DNA of 64,000 nt from Rhizobium sp. FY34 (GTDB lineage Bacteria; Pseudomonadota; Alphaproteobacteria; Rhizobiales; Rhizobiaceae), in contig NZ_STFZ01000018.1 of the NCBI RefSeq assembly GCF_005222845.1, positions 62,001 to 126,000 of the forward strand. The letters run 5' to 3'. Numbering within the stretch: position 1 is the first letter of the stretch; every line of letters begins with the position of its first letter. Below, in pieces: positions 1-7,569 of this stretch. The translations under genes and the position numbers were made by a program. Under the pieces are notes generated by a model. That model was not told the origin of the DNA. It ran no database searches and saw only the letters and a program-made list of their open reading frames with translations.

Positions 1-566
1 AGCGTGCCGCCGGTGACGAACATGTCGCGATAAGCCGCCCGTTCGATCAGCGCAGTGTCCAGCACCTGCACCCGCTGCTCGGCCAGAAGCGCCTTGACGG
101 CCATCAGCGCCCGCGTCGTGATGATCGAGTTGATGCGGGTTAGCACCACGGAATGCGGAATGTGGATTGCGCATTCCTTGTCCAGCGCCTTCAGGATATC
201 CAGCACCTGCGCGCCGCCCACGGCATCCATCGCACAGCCCTGTACGGGGATCATGACGCGGTCTGAAAGGCCGATCGCCTTGGCCAGCAGCGGCGTTACG
301 CCACCGGTCACGTCGATCAGGATATAGTCGGCCTTTTTCTTCAGGGCCTTCACTTCAAGCTCGATCGTCGCTTCATTGACGTTCGAGACAAGGGTGAGAT
401 TGGCCGGCGTGGCGCCCAGGCCATGCCAGCGGGTGATCCACTGTTGCGGATCGCTATCGAAAAGGGCAACGCGGTGGCCGCGTTGTGCAAGTTCGGCGGC
501 AAGAATCAGAGCAACGGTTGTCTTGCCGGCTCCTCCCTTGGTATTGGCAAATGTGATCGTGGCCAT
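1..566 (-). CDS. ParA/MinD-like P-loop ATPase (3' end outside window)
   Basis: The reading frame opens with ATG at 566 after a GAGG ribosome site and runs off the window edge, so the C terminus is missing. The N terminus holds a deviant Walker A motif, KGGAGKTT, at about residues 10-17, and an LFDSDPQ segment near residue 40, both typical of ParA/VirC1-like ATPases that position DNA or cargo. A second Asp-rich strand, ILIDVTGG, fits Walker B. No parB-like gene is visible here, so it could be an orphan ParA-like protein rather than a plasmid partition gene. It is divergent from treZ across about 285 bp. Confidence 0.8.
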   Translation of the reverse strand, partial: MATITFANTKGGAGKTTVALILAAELAQRGHRVALFDSDPQQWITRWHGLGATPANLTLVSNVNEATIELEVKALKKKADYILIDVTGGVTPLLAKAIGLSDRVMIPVQGCAMDAVGGAQVLDILKALDKECAIHIPHSVVLTRINSIITTRALMAVKALLAEQRVQVLDTALIERAAYRDMFVTGGT

Positions 567-850
567 GGCATCCTCGAGATGAGAGATTGGGAATTCATCC
601 CGTGCGAGGCGCGTTGTGTGGCGTCGTCTGGGTCGGCTTTCGCGGAGATGATGTGTAACATTTCAGGACAAAGCTTGTGCCAGCCTGATTCTACTGTTGC
701 AAAACCCACAAATTGGCGGGGGTTTTCAAATAAAACGTCACATTTCGCGGGAATCATGCTGCGTCGCCGCTTGCGGGCCTGAAACAGCTGGAAACCTTTC
801 TTCCAAGCGAGCGTTATCCGGCCGTTCCCGCAGAGACAAAGGCACTTCCC

Positions 851-2632
851 TTGACTGATGTTCTATTCGGCCCCGTCCTTCATCCGTCCGAGACGCAATT
901 CCGTTTCTGGTCGCCGCTTCACCCGCATATTCAGCTGCACATCGATGGCGAAAAGCCCATCGATATGCAGGTTCGCGGCCACGGCTGGCACGAAAGCGTC
1001 GTGCCAGGTGCCGGGGTGGGCACGCGCTACAGCTTCATTCTGCCGGATGGCTTGACGGTGCCGGATCCGGCCTCGCGCCATCAGCCGGAGGATGTGCATG
1101 GACCGAGCGAGGTCGTGGATCTGGAGGCCTATCGCTGGCGCCATCCGGACTGGCAGGGAAGGCCGGTCGAGGAACTGGTGGTCTATGAAATGCATATCGG
1201 TACGTTCACGCCCGAGGGCACGTTTCGAGCCGCTCTCGAAAAGCTCGATCATCTGGCTGATCTCGGCGTCACCGCTCTGCAGATCATGCCGATCAGCGAT
1301 TTTCCCGGCGGCTACAATTGGGGCTATGACGGCGTCATGCCCTATGCGCCGGACAGCAGCTATGGACGGCCCGAAGACCTGATGGCGCTGATCGATGCCG
1401 CCCATGAGAGGGGCCTCTGCGTGCTGCTTGATGTTGTCTACAATCACTTCGGCCCGGACGGAAATTACCTGCCCGCCTATGCGCCGATCTTCACCGAGCA
1501 TCACAAGACGCCCTGGGGCAATGGCATCAATTATGATGGCGATGCGTCAAAGCCGGTGCGGGAATTCGTCATCCAGAATGCCATCTACTGGGTGCGCAAT
1601 TTTCGCTTCGACGGCCTGCGGCTGGATGCCGTGCACGCTATCAAGGATGATAGGGGCGAGCATTTGCTGCATGAACTGGCGCGTCGCGTGCGCGAAGCAG
1701 CCGGCAGCCGCCATGTGCATCTCGTGGTCGAGAACGAGGATAATGACAGCGATCTCTTGCGTCGCGATGCGGAGGGGCGGCCGGTGCATTTCACTGCCCA
1801 GTGGAACGATGACATTCACCACGTGCTGCACATTGCCGCGACCGGGGAAACTTTCGGCTACTATAAGGACTACGCCGACCGGCTGACGCAAAAGACCGGC
1901 CGGGCGCTGGCGGAAGGTTTCGTCTTCCAGGGCGAGCATATGGACTATCGCGGAGAGACGCGCGGCAAGCCGAGCGGCCACCTGCCGCCGACGGCCTTCA
2001 TCTCCTTCATCCAGAACCATGACCAGATCGGCAACCGGGCGCTGGGCGACAGGATGATCACCTCGCAGCCGCTTGAGGCGCTAAAGGCAATTGCCGCCGT
2101 CTATCTTCTTTCCCCGCAACTGCCCATGCTGTTCATGGGCGAGGAATGGGGAGCGACAGAACCCTTCCCCTTTTTCTGCGATTTCAACGAGGACCTGAAC
2201 GAGAAGGTGCGTATCGGCCGGCGTCTGGAATTGTCGCGGCTGCCCGGCTTCGATGCTGATGACTTGCCGGACCCGACGGCGCACGGCACGTTTGAAAGCG
2301 CCAAGCTCGACTGGTCGAAACTGTCTGCGCCGAAGGCTGTGGACCTGCTCGGCTTTTACCGCAGCCTGCTTGCCCTTCGCCGTCAGCATGTCACGCCTTT
2401 GCTGGCCGGTGCCGGTGCCGGCGGCGGTAGCGGACGATTCGAGGTGGATGGCGAATGCCTGTTTGTCGAATGGCAGCTTTCGGGCAAACGCCTGCAATTG
2501 CGGGCAAACCTTACCGCTAAAGCCTGCCGCGTGGCGCAGGCTACGTCTGGCGAGGTGCTTTACCGTTTGGGCCGGATGGAACCGGTCGAGGCTGCTCCCT
2601 GGTCACTGGTCTGGAGCCTTGCCGATGGTTGA
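851..2632 (+). CDS. treZ: malto-oligosyltrehalose trehalohydrolase
   Basis: This 593-residue GH13 enzyme releases trehalose from maltooligosyl trehalose in the cytoplasm (TreY-TreZ route). Visible motifs are the GH13 nucleophile Asp259 in DGLRLDA, the acid/base Glu294 in VVEN, and Asp391 in NHDQ. An N-terminal CBM48-like region (FRFWSP) precedes the barrel. The start is TTG at 851; the next in-frame Met would remove the CBM48 strand, so TTG is preferred although the AAAGG site is weak and 9 bases away. No treY is in the window. The glycogen debranching gene glgX begins some 61 kb away, so the link to glycogen is metabolic, not operonic. Confidence 0.92.
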   Translation: MTDVLFGPVLHPSETQFRFWSPLHPHIQLHIDGEKPIDMQVRGHGWHESVVPGAGVGTRYSFILPDGLTVPDPASRHQPEDVHGPSEVVDLEAYRWRHPDWQGRPVEELVVYEMHIGTFTPEGTFRAALEKLDHLADLGVTALQIMPISDFPGGYNWGYDGVMPYAPDSSYGRPEDLMALIDAAHERGLCVLLDVVYNHFGPDGNYLPAYAPIFTEHHKTPWGNGINYDGDASKPVREFVIQNAIYWVRNFRFDGLRLDAVHAIKDDRGEHLLHELARRVREAAGSRHVHLVVENEDNDSDLLRRDAEGRPVHFTAQWNDDIHHVLHIAATGETFGYYKDYADRLTQKTGRALAEGFVFQGEHMDYRGETRGKPSGHLPPTAFISFIQNHDQIGNRALGDRMITSQPLEALKAIAAVYLLSPQLPMLFMGEEWGATEPFPFFCDFNEDLNEKVRIGRRLELSRLPGFDADDLPDPTAHGTFESAKLDWSKLSAPKAVDLLGFYRSLLALRRQHVTPLLAGAGAGGGSGRFEVDGECLFVEWQLSGKRLQLRANLTAKACRVAQATSGEVLYRLGRMEPVEAAPWSLVWSLADG

Positions 2633-2648
2633 CGACACCCCCGGCACG

Positions 2649-2684
2649 GGAAAACAAGGCGCTGGCGGTTGTCTTTCCGCGCCT
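2649..2684 (-). terminator. possible intrinsic terminator after cysG
   Basis: Read on the minus strand, AGGCGC (2684-2679) pairs with GCGCCT (2662-2657), with an inner CGG/CCG helix, and is followed by TGTTTTCC. It lies five bases after the cysG stop and would close the nitrate operon. The loop is irregular, so this is moderate evidence. Confidence 0.45.
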
Positions 2685-2688
2685 GCCT

Positions 2689-4191
2689 CTACAGGTTTAC
2701 CGCCCGTGCATCGTCGATAATGTCCAAGCCATCCACGCTACGCTTTGCCTTGATGAAGGCGTCGCCGATACCGATCAGTACCGGGTTCTCATAGCCGATC
2801 TCGGCCATGGCAGCGGGAAGGCCAGACAGCTCGCCCACCCAGCGGCGCTCGTCATGACGAGCAATGGCGCTGACGATGACGGCAGGTGTCGCGTGGCTCA
2901 TGCCGTGGCCGGTCAGCTTCTGCGTGATCGCAGCAGCCGTGCGACCACCCATGTAAAACACGGTGGTGACGCTTGGATCGGCAAGCTTCGACCAGTCGAG
3001 GTCGGAGGGAAGTTCGCCCTTGCGCGAATGGCCGGTGACGAAGCGCACCGATTGCGCATGGTCGCGATGCGTCAGCGACACGCCAAGCCGTGCGGCCATG
3101 GCGGTGGCGGAAGTGACGCCCGGCACGATTTCCACTGGAATGCCCTCGCGCTCCAGGCTCTCGATTTCCTCGCCGGCCCGCCCGAAGATCATCGGATCGC
3201 CGGATTTCAGCCGCACGACGCGCTTGCCGGCCTTGGCCAGCGTAATCATCGTGGCGTTGATATCTTCCTGCTTGCAGCTTTCGCGGCCGCCGCGCTTGCC
3301 CACCAGCATGCGCTTGGCTTCGCGGCGCGCCAGTTCCAGCACATCGGCGGATACCAGATCATCAAACAGGATCACATCTGCCGCCTGCAGCGCACGCACC
3401 GCCTTCAGGGTCAAAAGCTCGGCATCGCCGGGGCCTGCACCAACCAGCGTCACGCGGCCCATGCTGTCTTCGCCGGCGGCGCTGGCAATGCGATTGGCGT
3501 CATTCACCAGAACAGTGGCGATACCGTCTGCCGGGGCCTCGCGAAACACGCGGTCAACAAAACGCTCCCAGAAGCTGCGCCGCTCGGTGCCGGGCTTCAG
3601 TCGCTCGTTGATTGCCTCGCGGATCTCCTGGGCAATGCCGGCCCAGGCTTTCAGCGCTGGCGGCAGCAGGGTTTCGATGCGCCGGCGAATGGCCTGCGCC
3701 AGAATGGGGGCGGCGCCATCGGTGGAAATGGCTATGACGACCGGCGAACGGTTGACGATGGAACCGAACTGGAACTGGCAGAAGGCCGGCTTGTCGATGA
3801 CATTGACGGGCACGCCGGCAGCCTTTGCCGCGCAGTAAAATGCCTTGGCTTCCTCGTCCGTTTCGCAATCGCCCAGCGCCAGGGCGGCGTTTTCGAAAAT
3901 GCCGATATGCCAGGGGTGATCGTGGTGGATGATGGCCGGCTCCGGCTTTGCCGCCTGCTCAGCGATAAAGCCTTGCATGACCTCGCCCAGGTCATGCTGC
4001 GGACAGAAGACATGCACAGTTGCACCGCAGGCGACCAGCAGTTCGGCCTTCCAGGCCGCGCCATCGGAGCCGCCGGCCAGCACGGTGCGCTTGCCCTCCA
4101 GCCCGAAAAAGACCGGCAGTTTCGCCAGTGGCTCCATGCGGGCCGGCGTCGAGCGGCGCTTGTCACTCTGCAGCGGCTGCAAGGCTTCCAT
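2689..4191 (-). CDS. cysG: siroheme synthase (precorrin-2 dehydrogenase/ferrochelatase + uroporphyrinogen III methyltransferase)
   Basis: This makes siroheme, the cofactor of the NirB encoded upstream. The N-terminal part (about residues 18-200) is the SirC-like Rossmann domain for precorrin-2 oxidation and iron insertion; its dinucleotide loop reads AGGSDGAAWKAE, looser than the usual GGGxVAxRK. The C-terminal part from about residue 245 is the SAM uroporphyrinogen-III methyltransferase, starting VTLVGAGPGD and containing the RLKSGDP and PGVTSA motifs. I chose ATG at 4191 because an AGGGAG site lies about 8 bases upstream; it overlaps the nasA end by 29 bases, which suggests coupling. A second possible ATG is at 4137. 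Length is 500 aa. Confidence 0.9.
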   Translation of the reverse strand: MEALQPLQSDKRRSTPARMEPLAKLPVFFGLEGKRTVLAGGSDGAAWKAELLVACGATVHVFCPQHDLGEVMQGFIAEQAAKPEPAIIHHDHPWHIGIFENAALALGDCETDEEAKAFYCAAKAAGVPVNVIDKPAFCQFQFGSIVNRSPVVIAISTDGAAPILAQAIRRRIETLLPPALKAWAGIAQEIREAINERLKPGTERRSFWERFVDRVFREAPADGIATVLVNDANRIASAAGEDSMGRVTLVGAGPGDAELLTLKAVRALQAADVILFDDLVSADVLELARREAKRMLVGKRGGRESCKQEDINATMITLAKAGKRVVRLKSGDPMIFGRAGEEIESLEREGIPVEIVPGVTSATAMAARLGVSLTHRDHAQSVRFVTGHSRKGELPSDLDWSKLADPSVTTVFYMGGRTAAAITQKLTGHGMSHATPAVIVSAIARHDERRWVGELSGLPAAMAEIGYENPVLIGIGDAFIKAKRSVDGLDIIDDARAVNL

Positions 4192-6814
4192 CGATGATCT
4201 CCCTGATCTCTGCGCGGCAGGAGCCGCAATTCGTACCCGCACTCGTTTCCTTGCCGATCGCCTCGACGCTTGTGCATCCCCGGCCAATGGCGCCGAGGAT
4301 GTCATGCACGCCGACGCTCATGCAGGAGCAGACGATGGCGCCCTTGTCCGGCGCGCCTGCATCCGGCCGGCCAGCGGTTATGGCAAGGCGCTGGCGCCTG
4401 TCATCATGCGGGCGTGCAAGCTGCGACACTGCCCAATGGCGTGCCACTTCCACTGGTTCCTTCGCAAGGAATATTAGTGCCAAAAGCTGGCCCTTGTTGA
4501 AAAATGCCAGTCGCAGGCGCCCATTTGCCCCGTCATGATAGGCAATCGGCTCGATATCCGGCGCAATATGGAAGGTCTTGCGGCACCAGTCAGTCCAATC
4601 TTCCACCGGTTTGGCAAAGGCCAGTTCCAGTCGCCAGCCGCCATCGGCCTTGGCAAGCGCCCAGTAGTCTGCCTCGATATCGGTTGGCTTTTCGAAGCAG
4701 ACGGCAAAGCCATAGTGTTGCGCCCGAAATGGACGGGCCACAACGCGTGCCATCTTGGAGGCCGGCTGGCCGGAGACGGGATCGGTGCGCGCTGCAATGA
4801 CGGTACTGACGCGCGCATGGGATGCCGATTGTCCGGTCCAGTGAATGGGGGCAAACAGGCTGCCCACCGCCTGTCGCCGCGTAACCAGCGCCCGAAGTAC
4901 GGCGCGTCCATGCTGGCTTTCCACCTCGACCAGATCGGCAGGGCCTATATCAAGCGCTGCGGCATCCGCCGGGTGGATCTCGACATAGGGTTCGGCGATA
5001 TGGGCGGACAGTCTTGCGCTTTTGCCGGTGCGCGTCATCGTGTGCCAGTGATCGCGCACGCGCCCGGTGTTCAGCGTGAAGCGACCTGCCTCACCGGGTT
5101 GGGCGGGCATCCCCACCGCGATGAACCGCGCCTTGCCATCGCCATGGTAGAAACGACCCTGGGCGAAAAAACGGGTGTCCTTGCCCGTTTCGCTGCCTGG
5201 CTGCGGCCATTGCATGGGCAAAAGCGCGTCATAGGTCTCAATGCTCAAGCCCGACATTCCGCCGATATCGAAATCACGGGTTCCGTCATTCTCGAAGGCG
5301 GAAAGGGCTGCATGTTCGGCAAAAATGGCGCCGGCATCCGCAAAACCGAAGGCATTGGCATATCCCATGCGCCGGGCCACTTCGCGAAACTGCCACCAGT
5401 CGGCGCGGGCTTCGCCGGGAGCTGTGAGGAACGCCCGCTGGCGCGAGATGCGCCGTTCGGAATTGGTGACTGTGCCGTCCTTTTCGCCCCAGCCAAGCGA
5501 GGGCAGCAGCACATGCGCATGTTTCGTCGTATCGGTCTCGGCCATGATGTCGGACACGACGACGAAGGGGCAGGCGGCAAGCGCTGCCGCCACGCCATCG
5601 GCCTGCGGCAAGGAGACGACCGGATTGGTCGCCATGATCCAGATTGCCTTGATGCGCCCATCAGATACGGCACGGAACATATCGACGGCCTTCAGGCCCG
5701 ATTTTTCTGCGATGCGGGGGGAGGCCCAGAAGCGCTGCACGCGGTCGCGATGCGCGGGGTTCTCGATATCCATATGGGCGGCCAGCATATTGGCAAGCCC
5801 GCCGACCTCGCGCCCGCCCATGGCATTCGGCTGGCCGGTCAGTGAAAACGGCCCCATGCCGGGGCGCCCGATGCGCCCTGTCGCCAGATGACAGTTGATG
5901 ATGGCATTCACCTTGTCTGTGCCGCTTTGTGACTGGTTGACGCCCTGGCTGTAGCAGGTCACCGTCTTTTCCGTCGTCTCGAACAGCCGGAAGAAATCCC
6001 GCAACTGCATGGCCGGCAGACCGGTTGCCTCCATCAGGTCGGCGAGTGTCAGCGCCGACGCCTTGTCGAAGGCATCGGCAAAACCCAGAGTATGGGCGCC
6101 TATATAGTTTTCGTCGATCCGTCCGGCTTTCACCAGATGCGCTAGAAGCCCCATGAACAGCGCCACATCGCCATCCGGGCGTATGGCCAGATGCAGGTCG
6201 GCGATATCGCAGGTCATGGTGCGGCGAGGGTCGATCACCACCACTTTCATGCTGGGTCGCGCCTGTTTGGCCGCTGCCAGCCGCTGGTAGATCACCGGAT
6301 GGCACCAGGCGAGATTGGAGCCGGCAAGGATCACCAGATCGGCAAGCTCGATATCCTCATAGGTGCCCGGCACGGTATCTGCCCCGAAGGCACGCCTGTG
6401 ACCTGCAACCGAAGACGACATGCAAAGTCTTGAATTCGTGTCGATATTGGCGGAACCGACAAAGCCCTTCATCAGCTTGTTGGCGATGTAATAGTCTTCC
6501 GTCAGGATCTGGCCGGAGACATAGAAGGCCACCGAATCCGGCCCGTGCTCGGCAATCGTCTCAGAAAAACGCTGTGCTACGAGATCGAGCGCTCTATCCC
6601 ATTCCACTGTCTCGCCTGCGATCTGAGGCGCAAGCAACCGGCCGTCGAAATCAAGCGTTTCGGCAAGCGCCGAGCCTTTGGAACAGAGCCTGCCGAAATT
6701 GGCCGGATGATCCGGATCGCCCCGGACACTGACATGCCCATCGTCCTCAACCTTGGCAATCACGCCGCAGCCGACGCCGCAATAGGGGCAGGTGGTGCGC
6801 GTTTCAGCGGCCAT
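4163..6814 (-). CDS. nasA: assimilatory nitrate reductase, catalytic subunit
   Basis: This cytoplasmic Mo-bis-MGD enzyme (883 aa) reduces nitrate to nitrite. An N-terminal [4Fe-4S] motif uses Cys9, Cys12, Cys16 and Cys44. Cys131 in SRLCMSS matches the NapA/NasA molybdenum ligand. The C terminus carries an extra BFD-type [2Fe-2S] domain (IVCSCMSVGV ... GTNCGSC, about residues 825-870), which is common in the NasA forms that take electrons from NADH or ferredoxin partners. There is no TAT signal, as expected for an assimilatory enzyme. It lies between nirD and cysG in the nitrate operon. The gap to nirD holds a repeat pair (6842-7021). Confidence 0.95.
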   Translation of the reverse strand: MAAETRTTCPYCGVGCGVIAKVEDDGHVSVRGDPDHPANFGRLCSKGSALAETLDFDGRLLAPQIAGETVEWDRALDLVAQRFSETIAEHGPDSVAFYVSGQILTEDYYIANKLMKGFVGSANIDTNSRLCMSSSVAGHRRAFGADTVPGTYEDIELADLVILAGSNLAWCHPVIYQRLAAAKQARPSMKVVVIDPRRTMTCDIADLHLAIRPDGDVALFMGLLAHLVKAGRIDENYIGAHTLGFADAFDKASALTLADLMEATGLPAMQLRDFFRLFETTEKTVTCYSQGVNQSQSGTDKVNAIINCHLATGRIGRPGMGPFSLTGQPNAMGGREVGGLANMLAAHMDIENPAHRDRVQRFWASPRIAEKSGLKAVDMFRAVSDGRIKAIWIMATNPVVSLPQADGVAAALAACPFVVVSDIMAETDTTKHAHVLLPSLGWGEKDGTVTNSERRISRQRAFLTAPGEARADWWQFREVARRMGYANAFGFADAGAIFAEHAALSAFENDGTRDFDIGGMSGLSIETYDALLPMQWPQPGSETGKDTRFFAQGRFYHGDGKARFIAVGMPAQPGEAGRFTLNTGRVRDHWHTMTRTGKSARLSAHIAEPYVEIHPADAAALDIGPADLVEVESQHGRAVLRALVTRRQAVGSLFAPIHWTGQSASHARVSTVIAARTDPVSGQPASKMARVVARPFRAQHYGFAVCFEKPTDIEADYWALAKADGGWRLELAFAKPVEDWTDWCRKTFHIAPDIEPIAYHDGANGRLRLAFFNKGQLLALIFLAKEPVEVARHWAVSQLARPHDDRRQRLAITAGRPDAGAPDKGAIVCSCMSVGVHDILGAIGRGCTSVEAIGKETSAGTNCGSCRAEIREIIDGSLAAAAE

Positions 6815-6841
6815 GGGTGACCTCGGATGTCACCGAAGCGA

Positions 6842-7021
6842 TACCCCCCTCTGCCCTGCCGGGCATCTCCCCCTCAAGGGGGGAGATCGACTTGTGTCGG
6901 CTGTCATAATCCCTGGTCACCGTCTGAGCGAGGTGCACCCACGACCAATGAGGATCGATGAACGAGCCACAACCGATCTCCCCCCTTGAGGGGGAGATGC
7001 CTGGCAAGGCAGAGGGGGGTA
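6842..7021. repeat. pair of 48-bp inverted repeats (rhizobial palindromic intergenic element)
   Basis: The arms at 6842-6889 and 6974-7021 match at 46 of 48 positions in inverted orientation, with 84 bp between them. Each arm holds two small hairpins. The first reads GCCCTGCCGGGC in one arm and GCCTTGCCAGGC in the other once oriented alike; the second is built on CTCCCC/GGGGAG around CTCAAG. The two mismatches form one base pair of the first hairpin, so they compensate. The element fills the nirD-nasA gap within the operon. GC-rich units of this kind are frequent between genes in Rhizobiales. Confidence 0.8.
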
Positions 7022-7040
7022 AACAAGCGAACATCGGTCT

Positions 7041-7373
7041 CTACTCCGCCGCGACCAAAAGTTGATCTTCCAGCAGGATCGACAGCTGGCCGTTGTCGTT
7101 GCGCAGCGCAATGGTGCGCACTTCGCCCTCATCCGCGCCCTGTGCCTTGCCGGTTTCCAGCGAAATCACCCAGTTGTGCAGTGGGCAGGTGACGGAGGCG
7201 CCGTGCACAATGCCTTCCGACAGCGGGCCGCCTTTATGCGGACAGCGGTTTTCGATGGCATAGACCTCGTTTTCGCTGGTTCTGAACACGGCGATGGTCA
7301 CGCCCGGCGTTTTCACGCATCGCGCGCCGCGCAGCGGAATGTCGTTGATGTGGCCGATGTCTGTCCAGTTCAT
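7041..7373 (-). CDS. nirD: nitrite reductase small subunit (Rieske-type)
   Basis: This 110-aa partner of NirB has an intact Rieske-type [2Fe-2S] motif: CPHKG around residues 43-47 and CPLHNW around 63-68. Many enterobacterial NirD proteins have lost these ligands, so a bound cluster is likely here. The start at 7373 follows AGGAGAAGC at good spacing; the longer open frame to 7418 lacks such a site. It follows nirB in the same direction, after a 196-bp gap full of GC-rich repeats, and precedes nasA. Confidence 0.92.
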   Translation of the reverse strand: MNWTDIGHINDIPLRGARCVKTPGVTIAVFRTSENEVYAIENRCPHKGGPLSEGIVHGASVTCPLHNWVISLETGKAQGADEGEVRTIALRNDNGQLSILLEDQLLVAAE

Positions 7374-7394
7374 GGAATGCTTCTCCTGGTTGAA

Positions 7395-7565
7395 GACCCC
7401 TCCCCAACCCCTCCCCACAGGGGGGAGGGGCTAAGCTGCCGAACCGTCACGGGTAAAATGAAGCGGTGCTGCAATGTGTCTCCCCCCCCTTGTGGAGGGG
7501 TCCGAAGGAAGGGTCGAGACGAGTGGCTAGACCCAACAGGCCGGCAGGCCAGAGGGGGTATTGCT
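7395..7565. repeat. GC-rich palindromic intergenic element between nirB and nirD
   Basis: CCCCTCCCC (7408-7416) pairs perfectly with GGGGAGGGG (7422-7430) around a 5-base loop. A second C-run/G-run pair lies near 7484-7501. The far end, GGCAGGCCAGAGGGGGTA (about 7543-7560), resembles the end of the 6842-7021 repeats. It looks like a related repeat unit lodged inside the operon. No reading frame here is credible. Confidence 0.55.
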
Positions 7566-7569
7566 TTGG

